Assembly: GCA_002405525.1 (NCBI GenBank) | Contig: DHLY01000098.1 | Span: 1-44,328, forward strand | Direction: 5' to 3' | Origin: Proteobacteria bacterium UBA4656 | GTDB lineage: Bacteria > Pseudomonadota > Gammaproteobacteria > Xanthomonadales > Ahniellaceae | Length of the DNA: 44,328 bases | Shown: one piece after another, positions 26,103 to 34,628 of the stretch | Layout of the letters: the number at the start of each line of letters is the position of its first letter | Position numbering within the stretch: position 1 is the stretch's first letter | Program-made: the position numbers and the translations under genes | Notes under the pieces: generated by a model | Databases searched by the model: none | Seen by the model: the letters and a program-made list of their open reading frames with translations, nothing else | What the model was told of the DNA's origin: nothing

Positions 26103-27002
26103 ATGTCCAGGGTCCTCTGTGTGGGTCACGCAGTGCAAGACTTCGTGTTCCGCGTGCCGGAACTCCCTGCCACGGCGCGGAAGCACCAGGCTTCCGCCTT
26201 CGCCTGCGTCGGCGGCGGCCCGGCGGCCACCGCGGCGGTGGCGATCGCGAGACTTGGCGGCGAGCCCCTGCTCGCGGCGCGCCTGGGCGACGATGCGGTC
26301 GCCGGACTGATCGAGGCGGAACTCGTCGGCCACGGCGTGGACTGCGCGTGGCTGCGCCGATTCCCCGGCTGCGCGTCCTCACTGTCGGCGGTTCTTCTCG
26401 ATGCCGCCGGCGAGCGCATGATCGTCAACTATCTCGATGTTCGCATGCAGGTTGCCGCCGACTGGCTGCCGGACCCTGGTGCCCTCGGCTGCGCCGCGGT
26501 GCTCGCCGACAGCCGCTGGCCGGAGGGCGCGCTGGCTGCGTTGACGGCTGCGCGGGCCGCGGGTCTGCCTGGCGTACTGGATGCTGACCGGCCGGTACCG
26601 GCGCAGCGCGCCGTGCTGGCCGCGGCGAGCCACCTCGCCTTCTCGCACGAGGCGTTGGCCGATTTCACCGGCGAGACGGACCCGGTGCGCGCGCTCGGCC
26701 TCGTGTCGCGCGGACTGGACGCCTGGTGCTGCGTCACGGTCGGCGCCGAGGGGGTGCATGTCCTGTCCCGCGGCGAGTACCGGCACCTGCCCGGGCATCG
26801 CGTGACAGCGGTCGACACGCTCGGTGCAGGAGATGTCTGGCACGGCGCGTTCGCGCTGGCGCTGGCTGAGGGCGCCGAAAACCTCGACGCCGTGCGCTTC
26901 GCGTCCGCCGCCGCCGCCCTGAAGGTGCAGCGCGGCGGCGGCCGCGCCGGCGCGCCGACGCGCGCCGAGGTCGACGATTTCATGGCTTCCCATCCGGAGT
27001 AG
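26103..27002 (+). CDS. PfkB-family kinase, predicted 6-deoxy-6-sulfofructose kinase
   Basis: A 299-residue ribokinase-fold sugar kinase close to E. coli YihV, which phosphorylates sulfofructose at C1. From the ATG at 26103 it aligns with YihV, as I recall its sequence, without gaps for at least 139 residues, sharing VGGGPAATAAVA at 36-47. The three residues reported to bind the sulfonate in YihV, Lys27, Asn109 and Arg138, are all present at the same numbers (Lys27; Asn109 in GERMIVNY; Arg138 in ADSRW). The catalytic anion hole TLGAGDVWHGAFALAL is intact. The gene is 25 bp behind the regulator and 4 bp before the aldolase. This is the strongest single indicator of a sulfosugar substrate. An ATG at 26088 would add five residues. 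Confidence 0.88.
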   Translation: MSRVLCVGHAVQDFVFRVPELPATARKHQASAFACVGGGPAATAAVAIARLGGEPLLAARLGDDAVAGLIEAELVGHGVDCAWLRRFPGCASSLSAVLLDAAGERMIVNYLDVRMQVAADWLPDPGALGCAAVLADSRWPEGALAALTAARAAGLPGVLDADRPVPAQRAVLAAASHLAFSHEALADFTGETDPVRALGLVSRGLDAWCCVTVGAEGVHVLSRGEYRHLPGHRVTAVDTLGAGDVWHGAFALALAEGAENLDAVRFASAAAALKVQRGGGRAGAPTRAEVDDFMASHPE

Positions 27003-27006
27003 CGGC

Positions 27007-28053
27007 ATGCAGCTGTCCGCAGGAAAGTACCGTGGCATGCGCCGCCTCGCCGACCGCCAGGGCCGGTTCAAGATGACTGCGGTCGACCAGCGGCCTCCGA
27101 TCAAGAACCTGATCCGCGAGCGCCGTGGCACCGCGCAGGCCGTGTGGGAGGACGTCGCCGGTTTCAAGGAGCTCCTGATCCGCGAACTGCAGGGCGAATC
27201 GACCGCGATGCTGCTCGATCCGCATTATGCCTACCCCCGCGGGGTGACGATGCTGGACGCGTCGCTCGGCATGATCCTGACCCTCGAGGACTCGCTTTTC
27301 GTCGAGACGCCGGGTGGGCGCCTGTCGGCCGAGATCGACGACTGGTCGGTGGAGAAGATCAAGCGTGCCGGCGGCGACGCCGTAAAGGTGCTGACCTGGT
27401 ACCGCCCGGACGCCGATGCGGCGGTGCGTGAGGCGCAGCAGGCCTTTACCGCGCGTGTCGGCGAGGCCTGCCGCCGTTACGACCTGCCCTACGTCTTCGA
27501 GTTGCTGGTCTATCCGCTGGCGCGCGACGCCGAGCAGACCCCCGAGTACGTGGAGATGAAGACCAAGCAGCCCGAGCTGGTGCTCGACAGCGTGCGCACC
27601 TTCGCCGATCCGGTGTTCGGCGTCGACCTGTTCAAGCTGGAGAGCCCGGTCCCCGCAGCCGACCTGCCCGAGCCGGGCACGGCCGGCGCGGACCACGCGC
27701 AGGCGCTGTTCGACGAACTCGGCCGTATCGCCGGCCGCCCCTGGGTGATGCTCTCGGCAGGTGCCGGGATGCAGCAGTTCCGCCGCGTGTTGCACTACGC
27801 CTACGCCGCGGGCGCGTCCGGCTACCTGGCTGGCCGAGCGATCTGGCTCGACGCCTTTCAGCGCTTCCCCGACTGGCGCGCGGTCGAGGCTGGCCTGCGC
27901 GCGGACGCGGTGCCGTACATGCAGGAACTCAATGCACTCACCGACGCCGCGGCGCAGCCGTGGCACGCGCACCCCTGCTACGGCGAGGGCGGTCCGCGGG
28001 TGCTGCCCGAGGATGCCTCGTTCCGTCACTACTACCCTGGATTCGGAGCCTGA
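27007..28053 (+). CDS. LacD/YihT-like class I aldolase, predicted sulfofructose-1-phosphate aldolase
   Basis: A 348-residue TIM-barrel aldolase of the tagatose-1,6-bisphosphate aldolase (LacD) family, which includes the SFP aldolase YihT. It shows FKMTAVDQRPPIKN at the start, the Schiff-base lysine region VDLFKLESPVP, and AGASGYLAGRAIW near the end; in YihT the Arg of the GRA motif contacts the sulfonate. The segment LTWYRPDAD resembles YihT (LVLWRSDED) rather than LacD, which lacks that Arg. It is longer than YihT (about 290), with a C-terminal extension ending SFRHYYPGFGA. It would split SFP into DHAP and sulfolactaldehyde. The start is the ATG at 27007. Confidence 0.82.
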   Translation: MQLSAGKYRGMRRLADRQGRFKMTAVDQRPPIKNLIRERRGTAQAVWEDVAGFKELLIRELQGESTAMLLDPHYAYPRGVTMLDASLGMILTLEDSLFVETPGGRLSAEIDDWSVEKIKRAGGDAVKVLTWYRPDADAAVREAQQAFTARVGEACRRYDLPYVFELLVYPLARDAEQTPEYVEMKTKQPELVLDSVRTFADPVFGVDLFKLESPVPAADLPEPGTAGADHAQALFDELGRIAGRPWVMLSAGAGMQQFRRVLHYAYAAGASGYLAGRAIWLDAFQRFPDWRAVEAGLRADAVPYMQELNALTDAAAQPWHAHPCYGEGGPRVLPEDASFRHYYPGFGA

Positions 28054-28054
28054 C

Positions 28055-29464
28055 ATGGCACTGACCTTCGGCGTCGCGGCCCTCGCGAGACCGACCTTCG
28101 ACGTCCCTTTCGCCGAGGAGACCAAGGCGCGCGCCTTCGCGGCGCTGGACGCCGCCGGCATCCGCACCGTCGGCCCGCGCGAACTGCTGTTCGACCGCGC
28201 CGCAGCCGAACGGGCCCTCACCGAGATCGCCGCCGCCGGCGAAATCGACCTGATGCTCATCCTGCAGGTCACCTTCACCGACGCCACGATGACGGTCGAG
28301 ATCGCGCGGGGCGCGCAGGTGCCGCTGGCGATCTGGGCGCTTCCCGAGCCCCGCGCCGGCGGACGTCTGCGGCTGAATGCGTATTGCGGGCTCAACCTGG
28401 CCGCGCATGCGCTCGGCCGCGCCGGCGTGCCGCACGGGTGGCTGTACGCCGATCCGGACACGACCGGGATCGGCGACAGCCTGCGCGCACTGGCGCGGAC
28501 TGCGGCAAGGACTGCAACGCTGGCGCGACCGCCGGTCGCAGCCGGCGTCGAGGTCGACCACGCCGCGGCCGAGCGTGCGCTGGCGAAGCTGGAGGGCGGC
28601 AAGGTCGCCGTGGTCGGCAAGCACCCCGACGGCTTCGACACCTGCGAGTACGACGGCGGCCTGCTGCAACGCCTTGCCGGCATCGAGGTGGAGACGATCC
28701 AGCTGGCGCAGCTGTTCGAAAAGGCGCGGGCCGCCGACGCGGGTCGCGTCGCCGCCGTGCGCGCCGCTGCCGCGACCGGACTGTCCGGGCTTGATGCGGT
28801 CGACCAGCAGCAACTCGACCGCTCGTTCCGCGTCTTCTGCGCGCTGCAGGACGTGCAGCGCGAAACCGGCGCGCAGGGCATGGCCGTGCGCTGCTGGCCG
28901 GAGATGTTCACCGAGTATGGCTGCGCCGCCTGCGGGCCGATGGCGATGATGAACGGGCAGCGTGTGCCGTCGGCCTGCGAAGCGGACGTCAACGGCTCGA
29001 TCACTCAGCTGCTCATGCAGACTCTCGCCGACGAGCCGGCATGGATGGCCGACCTGGTGGACATCGACGGGAGGGACGACAGCGCGGTGTTCTGGCACTG
29101 CGGACTGGCGCCGCTGTCGATGCGCGACCCCGAAGCTGAGGCGCAGGCCACCATCCATACCAACCGCAGAATGCCGCTCCTGCACCAGTTCCCGCTCCGA
29201 CCCGGGCGCATCACCCTGGCGCGCCTGTCGCGGTCGCGCAACGAGGTCAAGCTGATGATCGCCGGCGCGGAGGTGGTGCGCGCTCCGATGGCCTTCACCG
29301 GCTGCTCCGGCACCGTCCGCTTCGACCGCCCGGCCGGCGAGGTCTGCCGGCGCATCATCGAGGAGGGCCTCGAGCACCATTTCGCCCTGGCCTACGGCGA
29401 CCATCGCCCTGCCCTGCGCGGCGTCGCGCAGCGCTGGAACCTGCCGCTGCTGGAATTGGCGTGA
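28055..29464 (+). CDS. L-fucose/L-arabinose isomerase-family protein, predicted sulfoquinovose isomerase
   Basis: A 469-residue protein of the fucose/arabinose isomerase superfamily, metal-dependent aldose-ketose isomerases of the cytoplasm. Visible parts are the N-terminal Rossmann-like domain with LMLILQVTFTDATM, the metal-site region RCWPEMFTEYGCAACGPMAMMN followed by PSACEADVNGSITQLLM, and the C-terminal domain with HCGLAPLSM and HHFALAYGDHR. E. coli uses the unrelated YihS for SQ to SF; a sulfo-EMP variant (often called sulfo-EMP2) is, as I recall, reported to use a fucose-isomerase-like enzyme, which fits the kinase and aldolase next door. It starts right behind the aldolase stop and overlaps the GH31 start by 4 bp, so the genes form one operon. 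Confidence 0.75.
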   Translation: MALTFGVAALARPTFDVPFAEETKARAFAALDAAGIRTVGPRELLFDRAAAERALTEIAAAGEIDLMLILQVTFTDATMTVEIARGAQVPLAIWALPEPRAGGRLRLNAYCGLNLAAHALGRAGVPHGWLYADPDTTGIGDSLRALARTAARTATLARPPVAAGVEVDHAAAERALAKLEGGKVAVVGKHPDGFDTCEYDGGLLQRLAGIEVETIQLAQLFEKARAADAGRVAAVRAAAATGLSGLDAVDQQQLDRSFRVFCALQDVQRETGAQGMAVRCWPEMFTEYGCAACGPMAMMNGQRVPSACEADVNGSITQLLMQTLADEPAWMADLVDIDGRDDSAVFWHCGLAPLSMRDPEAEAQATIHTNRRMPLLHQFPLRPGRITLARLSRSRNEVKLMIAGAEVVRAPMAFTGCSGTVRFDRPAGEVCRRIIEEGLEHHFALAYGDHRPALRGVAQRWNLPLLELA

Positions 29465-31491
29465 ACGGCCTTCCGACCGGCATCGAACCTCCCGACTGGG
29501 GCCGCATCCCCGCGCTTGCGGTGGACGGCGTGGCGCAGGCGCAGGCCGACGGCAGCGTGCGGGTGCCGACCACTGCGGGCGACCTCACGATCACGCTGCA
29601 TGCGTTCGGCGCGCGCCTGCGGCTGGGTCCGGCGGCGCGCGACTACGGGATCCTGGTCGCGGATCCGGCATCGCTGCCGGTCGAAATCGAAATCGCAGCC
29701 GACCGCACGCGGATCAGCGCTGGCGAGCTTGCGTTGATCCTCGAGCACGCGCCGCTGGCCTTCATCCTGGACCACGGCAGGCGGCGCGTGCAGTCGTCCC
29801 CGAGCGACGCGCACTTTGTGCGCCGGCATCGCATCCCGCCGTTTGCGCGCCTCGAACATGGCTGGCTGGTCAGCCTCGAACTGGGTCACGCCACGCGCGT
29901 CTATGGTCTGGGCGAGAAGTGGGGCCGGCTCGATCACCGCGGGGAATTGATCCGCTCCTACAACCACGACGCCCTGGGCGTGAACTCGGAACGCAGCTAC
30001 AAGAACGCGCCCTTCGCCTGGAGCCCGGACGGCTGGGGCGTGTTCGCCCACACCGCCGCGGCGGTGACCCACGGCGTCGGCTTCGCGCCCTGGTCACAGC
30101 GGGCCTATGTGCTGGAGGTGGACAGCCCGTCCCTGGACCTGTTCCTGCTCGGTGGCCGCGACGGCGCGCAGCAGCTCGCCCAATACACCGCGCTGACCGG
30201 CCGCGCTCCGGTCCCGCCGCGCTGGAGCCTGGGGCTTATCCTGTCGAAGGCGTACTACCGGGACGCTGACGAGATCCTCGCGGTGGCGCGCGAGGTTCGC
30301 CGGCGGGGGATGCCGTGCGAGACGATCACCTTCGACGGCCGCGCCTGGCAGGACACCGAGACCCGCTTCGCCTTCGAATGGTGCCCACGGCGCTACCCGG
30401 ACCCGAAGCCGGTGCTCGATGAACTGAAGGCGCTCGCTTTCCGGATCTGCGTCTGGGAGTACCCGCTGGTCTCGGTGAAGAATCCCCTGTTCAACGAGCT
30501 GGCCGCGCGCGGCTGGCTGATCCGGGACGATCGCAGCGGCGACGCCTTTCGCTACCAGTGGGACCTCGAGCCGTTCGGGCCGGTCCTGACGCCGTTGCCC
30601 GAGTCCGGGCTGCTCGACTTCACCCACCCGGAGGCTTATGCCTGGTGGCGCGATCGCCACCGTGTTCTGTTCGAGGCCGGCGTCGACATGATCAAGGCCG
30701 ACTTCGGCGAGCAGATCGGGCCCCACATGGTGGCAAGTGACGGTTCCTCCGGCAGCGAACTGCACAACGCGTATGCGCTGCTTTACAACCGCTGCGTGTA
30801 CGAGGCGGCCGAACGCTACGCGCGCGACGGGGCGTTCCTGTTCAGCCGTTCGGCCTGGGCCGGCTCGCAGCGTTACCCCGCGCAATGGGGCGGCGATCCG
30901 CAGGCCGACTGGGGCGGACTGGCGGCGAGCATCCGCGGCGCGCTGTCGTGGGGCATGACCGGCGGGCCCTACTTCGCCACCGATGTCGGCGGCTTCTATG
31001 CCGACCGGCGCGACCCCGAGCTCTACGTCCGTTGGGCGCAGGCCGCGGTGTTCGCCGCCCATATGCGCCTGCACGGCATCGGGCCGCGCGAACCCTGGAG
31101 TTACGGGGCGGAAGCGGAATCCGCGGTCGACCATGCACTGCAGTTGCGCGAGCGCCTGCTGCCCTACATCGAGCGTTGCATGGCAGATGCGCACGCGACC
31201 GGTTTGCCCGTACAGCGCGCGATGGTCCTCGCCTGTCCGGACGAACCCGCGTCCTGGGCCTTTGAGAACCAGTTCTTCCTGGGGGCTGACCTGCTGGTCG
31301 CGCCGTGCCTTGCGCCGGGTGGCGCGGTGGAGGTCTATCTGCCGACGGGCGACTGGCAGCGCTTTCCGGACGGGGACTCGTTCGCCGGTGGGCGCAGCCA
31401 CCGACTTCTACTGGGACTGTCCGAGATCGCCGCGTTCACGCGCGCCGGCAGCCCTCCGCTTCCGATCGCGGCACAGGCAGTGTGGGCTTGA
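29461..31491 (+). CDS. GH31 alpha-glycosidase, YicI-like, predicted sulfoquinovosidase
   Basis: A 676-residue GH31 enzyme with no signal peptide, so cytoplasmic. It has the N-terminal beta-sandwich, the catalytic barrel with nucleophile Asp414 (MIKADFGEQ) and acid/base Asp479 (RYPAQWGGDP), and C-terminal sheets. Overall it resembles the alpha-xylosidase YicI (KTDFGE, HWGGD). It lacks the QDWSGIR motif whose Arg and Trp define known GH31 sulfoquinovosidases (YihQ). The sugar-binding strand, FDCFW in YicI, reads FDGRAW (291-296) here, placing Arg294 near the -1 site. In this operon the likely substrate is sulfoquinovosyl glycerol or another SQ alpha-glycoside; ordinary alpha-glucoside or xyloside remains possible. 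It starts with GTG overlapping the isomerase stop. Confidence 0.85.
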   Translation: MNGLPTGIEPPDWGRIPALAVDGVAQAQADGSVRVPTTAGDLTITLHAFGARLRLGPAARDYGILVADPASLPVEIEIAADRTRISAGELALILEHAPLAFILDHGRRRVQSSPSDAHFVRRHRIPPFARLEHGWLVSLELGHATRVYGLGEKWGRLDHRGELIRSYNHDALGVNSERSYKNAPFAWSPDGWGVFAHTAAAVTHGVGFAPWSQRAYVLEVDSPSLDLFLLGGRDGAQQLAQYTALTGRAPVPPRWSLGLILSKAYYRDADEILAVAREVRRRGMPCETITFDGRAWQDTETRFAFEWCPRRYPDPKPVLDELKALAFRICVWEYPLVSVKNPLFNELAARGWLIRDDRSGDAFRYQWDLEPFGPVLTPLPESGLLDFTHPEAYAWWRDRHRVLFEAGVDMIKADFGEQIGPHMVASDGSSGSELHNAYALLYNRCVYEAAERYARDGAFLFSRSAWAGSQRYPAQWGGDPQADWGGLAASIRGALSWGMTGGPYFATDVGGFYADRRDPELYVRWAQAAVFAAHMRLHGIGPREPWSYGAEAESAVDHALQLRERLLPYIERCMADAHATGLPVQRAMVLACPDEPASWAFENQFFLGADLLVAPCLAPGGAVEVYLPTGDWQRFPDGDSFAGGRSHRLLLGLSEIAAFTRAGSPPLPIAAQAVWA

Positions 31492-31512
31492 TGCCGCGAT
31501 GCATGCGGCATC
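31490..31512 (+). terminator. Hairpin at the end of the GH31 gene
   Basis: A perfect 8-bp stem (GATGCCGC/GCGGCATC) with a 7-base loop begins within the GH31 stop codon. No run of T follows, so it may be a weak terminator or an mRNA-stabilising hairpin rather than a classical one. Confidence 0.4.
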
Positions 31513-31565
31513 GAGGCGATGAAGCGATACCGTCGCGGCGCTGCGGACCGCGCGCAGGGACCGTG

Positions 31566-31581
31566 GTTTCGTGCATGAAAC
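31566..31581. promoter_or_regulatory. Palindrome upstream of the TonB-dependent receptor
   Basis: GTTTCGTGCATGAAAC is a 16-bp inverted repeat with one mismatched pair, 67 bp before the receptor start in a 156-bp gap. It has the size and symmetry of an operator for a dimeric repressor. No clear -35/-10 pair is visible beside it. Confidence 0.4.
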
Positions 31582-31647
31582 GCGTGTGTTAGTGTCCAAA
31601 CGCCATCGTCCAACAGGGCATGGCACCAACCTGGGGAGGTGCATCCA

Positions 31648-33987
31648 ATGAACCAATCGAAGCTCAACCTTCTGCCGCGTCATCGGCTGGCAGTCGCCAT
31701 GATCGCCGCGCTGGCCAGTGCCCAAGCGTCCGCCCAGCAGCCCGCCGCCGAAGACGAGCAGGCGACCCTGCTGGACACGCTGGTGGTCACCGCGCAGAAA
31801 CGCGAACAGTCCTTGCAGGAAGTGCCGGTGGCGCTGACCTACGTCGACGGCAGCCAGATCGAGACCCTCGGCGGCTACAACGTGGAGCAGCTCAAGCTGC
31901 TGGTGCCATCGCTGAACATCCGCAAGACCAACACCGCACTCAACCAGGCTTTGTTCCTGCGCGGCGTCGGCACCATCAACTTCGCGATCGCAGCCCAGCC
32001 CAGCGTCGCCTCCGTCCTCGACGGCGTGGTGCTGTCCTCGGCCGGCGAAGCGTTCGGCGATCTGTACGACATCGAGCGCATCGAGGTGCTGCGCGGCCCG
32101 CAGGGGACGCTGTTCGGGAAGAATGCATCCGCCGGCGTGGTCAACATCGTGTCGAAGATGCCGACCGACGACTTCGGCGCGTATTTCGACTTGGGCTGGT
32201 TCGAGGACAACGAAAAACGTATCCGAGCGGCCGTCAACGCGCCGTTCTCGCCGACGCTGCGCTCGCGCACCACGGTCACGTGGGGTGACTTCGACGGCTA
32301 CATCGACAACCTGAGTTCGACGCCCGCCGGCGGCAAGCTCAACGGCTACGACCGCAAGGGCATCCGTACCGTCTGGCAAGCTGATCCGTCCGACAGCACC
32401 CAGCTCACCTTCATCGCCGACTACCGGGATTCCGACGACAACTGCTGCGTCGAGGTGATCGGCACCGCGCCGACCGGCGCCAACGGCCCCGCGCTCAACT
32501 CCCTGTTGCGCACCAACTTCCGCGGCGACGCGACGCGCGAAGTGCGGCAGAACCTGGAGATGCGCTCGACCGAGGAAGCCTGGGGGCTTTCGCTGCAGGC
32601 GGACGTGAGCCTCGAGAATTCGACGCTGACTTCGATCACGGCGTACCGCACCTGGGACACCACCGAGTTCCGCGAAGGCGACTGGCTCGACACGCCGGCG
32701 GCCTACGTCGGCAATGCCTTCGCGCAATTGCATGATTTCGGCCCGCAGGAAACCGACACGTTCTCCCAGGAGCTTCGCCTCGCCGGGTCGACCGACATCG
32801 TCGACTATGTCCTCGGAGCCTTCTACTCCAAGACCGACGCCGAGCGGTTCTTCCGCCGCGACACCATCGTCTGCCGCTCGACCACATCGGCTCCGGACTC
32901 GACCGGGCTGGCACCCTGCCGGCCCGGCAGCTCGGTGGTCGAAACACCCTCGGCCAACGCCCTGTTCGGCGCCGACTTCAAGAACCTCGCGGTATTCGCC
33001 GACGGCACCTTCCCGGTGACCGACAGCTGGAACCTGATCGGCGGGCTGCGCTGGACGAAGGACGAGATCAGCTACCAGCACAGGTACAACTTCTCGCCGA
33101 TTCCGGGCCCGGGCATCCGCACCCAGGCCGGCGGAGGCACGGCGTTCCTGAGCGGCGAGGACGACTCGACCAACGTGTCCGGTCGCGCGGGCCTGCAGTG
33201 GGACGTGAACGACGACTTCATGAGCTACCTGACCTACTCGCGTGGCTACAAGGGTCCGGCCTTCAACGTGTTCTTCAACATGGGCCCGAACAACACCCCG
33301 GTGATCGACGCCGAGACTGCCGATTCGTACGAACTCGGGTTCAAGTCGACGCTGGGCGACGGCCGTTACATCGTCAGCGGCGCCGCCTTCTCCGCGACCT
33401 ACGACAACTTCCAGGCCAACAACTTCCTGTTCCTCAACGGCGCGCTGATCACCACCCTGACCAACGCCGGCGAGGTCAAGACCGAGGGCCTCGAACTGGA
33501 GATCCTCGCCCGGCCTACCGAAGCCCTGTCGATCAGCGGCGGCGTCGCCTACACCGATGCGCGGGTGGAGAGCTTCCCGGTTCCGGCGACCGCGCCGCCA
33601 GGCACGTTGCCCACGGTGCGCAGCGGCACCCAGCTCCCGCTGGCGCCCAAGCTCAAGGCCTCGCTCGCCGGCCAGTATCAGTTCGATTTCGACTCCTTCA
33701 ACTTCTCGCCGGGTTTGGTCGTCGCCTACCAGGATGAGCAGTGGTCCGACCTCAACGAGCCCGCGGCCCTTCGAATTCCAGGCTACACCACGGTCGATCT
33801 GACCTTCACCTTCGCCGACAAGGACGACCGTTATCGGCTGACGCTGATCGGGCGCAACGTCACCGACCAGCAGTTCGTGGCGCTGCGCACTGCAGGCGGG
33901 CCGGGCGGCGTGCCGCGCCTGCAGATCCCCCGCGATGCGGATCGCTACTTCGGGCTGCAGTTCCGGATGAACTTCGGCGCGCCGTAA
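31648..33987 (+). CDS. TonB-dependent outer-membrane receptor
   Basis: A 779-residue outer-membrane transporter. It has a signal peptide (about 1-30, cut after ASAQ), a TonB box region LLDTLVVTAQKREQ, a plug domain (about 50-170, with ERIEVLRGPQGTLFGKNASAGVVNI) and a 22-strand-type barrel ending in the aromatic YFGLQFRMNFGAP. The ribosome-binding site GGGGAGGT fixes the ATG at 31648. It is related to the broad group of xanthomonad and sphingomonad receptors for plant or algal compounds rather than to a known siderophore receptor. Its place between the GH31 gene and the TRAP transporter suggests uptake of sulfoquinovosyl glycerol or SQ across the outer membrane. A strong hairpin follows it. 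Confidence 0.9.
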   Translation: MNQSKLNLLPRHRLAVAMIAALASAQASAQQPAAEDEQATLLDTLVVTAQKREQSLQEVPVALTYVDGSQIETLGGYNVEQLKLLVPSLNIRKTNTALNQALFLRGVGTINFAIAAQPSVASVLDGVVLSSAGEAFGDLYDIERIEVLRGPQGTLFGKNASAGVVNIVSKMPTDDFGAYFDLGWFEDNEKRIRAAVNAPFSPTLRSRTTVTWGDFDGYIDNLSSTPAGGKLNGYDRKGIRTVWQADPSDSTQLTFIADYRDSDDNCCVEVIGTAPTGANGPALNSLLRTNFRGDATREVRQNLEMRSTEEAWGLSLQADVSLENSTLTSITAYRTWDTTEFREGDWLDTPAAYVGNAFAQLHDFGPQETDTFSQELRLAGSTDIVDYVLGAFYSKTDAERFFRRDTIVCRSTTSAPDSTGLAPCRPGSSVVETPSANALFGADFKNLAVFADGTFPVTDSWNLIGGLRWTKDEISYQHRYNFSPIPGPGIRTQAGGGTAFLSGEDDSTNVSGRAGLQWDVNDDFMSYLTYSRGYKGPAFNVFFNMGPNNTPVIDAETADSYELGFKSTLGDGRYIVSGAAFSATYDNFQANNFLFLNGALITTLTNAGEVKTEGLELEILARPTEALSISGGVAYTDARVESFPVPATAPPGTLPTVRSGTQLPLAPKLKASLAGQYQFDFDSFNFSPGLVVAYQDEQWSDLNEPAALRIPGYTTVDLTFTFADKDDRYRLTLIGRNVTDQQFVALRTAGGPGGVPRLQIPRDADRYFGLQFRMNFGAP

Positions 33988-34005
33988 CTCGCCGCGTAGC
34001 CCTCG

Positions 34006-34033
34006 GGCGGACCCCTCCAGCGGGGGGTCCGCC
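34006..34033 (+). terminator. Strong hairpin after the receptor gene
   Basis: A perfect 10-bp GC-rich stem (GGCGGACCCC/GGGGTCCGCC) around an 8-base loop lies 18 bp after the receptor stop and ends 11 bp before dctQ. Few T residues follow. It may end transcription partly, giving more receptor than transporter mRNA. Confidence 0.6.
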
Positions 34034-34044
34034 GTGTTCCGCCG

Positions 34045-34623
34045 ATGCGCAACCCGCGCCCCAATCCCTTGCTGGCAACCCTCGATCGTTCGATCGCAGT
34101 GCTGGCCACCGTGAACCAGCCCGTGGCGCGCGCGGGCCGGCGGGCTGCGGGGCTGCTGGTCGCGTGCATGCTGGCGCTGGCCCTCGTGCAGATCGTCTCG
34201 CGCGCGATCTTCGGACACACTCTCGACTGGGCGGAAGAACTGGCGCGCTTCATGCTGGTGTGGGCGGTACTGCTGGTCGCGCCGTTCGCGCACCGCAGCG
34301 GCGCCAAGGTGGCGATCGATTCGCTGGCGCGGTCGCTGCCGCCGCGCCTCCTGCTGATGGTCAGCGTATTGCTCAACCTGCTCGCCGGCTGGATCTGCTT
34401 CATGCTGCTGGCAGAGAGCTTTGCATTCTGGCAGCGCGGCCTGTCGCTGTCGGCTTCCGCACTGCCGATCCGCATGGCGTGGGTCTACGCCATCGTGCCC
34501 GCGGCGCTCTTGGCCATGATGCTGGTCGCTGCCGAGCTGGTGCTGCGCCTGGTCGCCACCGCGTTCCGACCCGATCCGAAGCTGCGCCTGATCGGATCGG
34601 TCGCGGCCGTCGACGAGGACTGA
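34045..34623 (+). CDS. dctQ: TRAP transporter small permease, DctQ family
   Basis: The small four-helix membrane subunit of a tripartite ATP-independent periplasmic transporter. The 192-residue protein has helices near 38-55, 70-88, 102-125 and 145-170 and the DctQ signature SRAIFGHTLDWAEELARFMLVWAVLLVAPFAHRSGAKVAID. It precedes the large permease gene by 5 bp and the binding-protein gene follows that, the usual set, though in the order Q-M-P. TRAP systems import organic acids and, in several bacteria, organosulfonates such as isethionate, dihydroxypropanesulfonate and sulfolactate, using the sodium gradient. Confidence 0.93.
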   Translation: MRNPRPNPLLATLDRSIAVLATVNQPVARAGRRAAGLLVACMLALALVQIVSRAIFGHTLDWAEELARFMLVWAVLLVAPFAHRSGAKVAIDSLARSLPPRLLLMVSVLLNLLAGWICFMLLAESFAFWQRGLSLSASALPIRMAWVYAIVPAALLAMMLVAAELVLRLVATAFRPDPKLRLIGSVAAVDED

Positions 34624-34628
34624 CGCGC

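Noticed and set aside
29461..31491. Classical YihQ-type sulfoquinovosidase
   Set aside because: The defining QDWSGIR segment and its Arg/Trp pair are missing; the core instead follows YicI. The SQ role is therefore given only as a context-based prediction.
31408..34293. A 961-codon frame on the minus strand opposite the TonB receptor
   Set aside because: It has shadow composition (rich in Arg, Gly, Val and His), matches no family, and the opposite strand has a fully convincing receptor gene.
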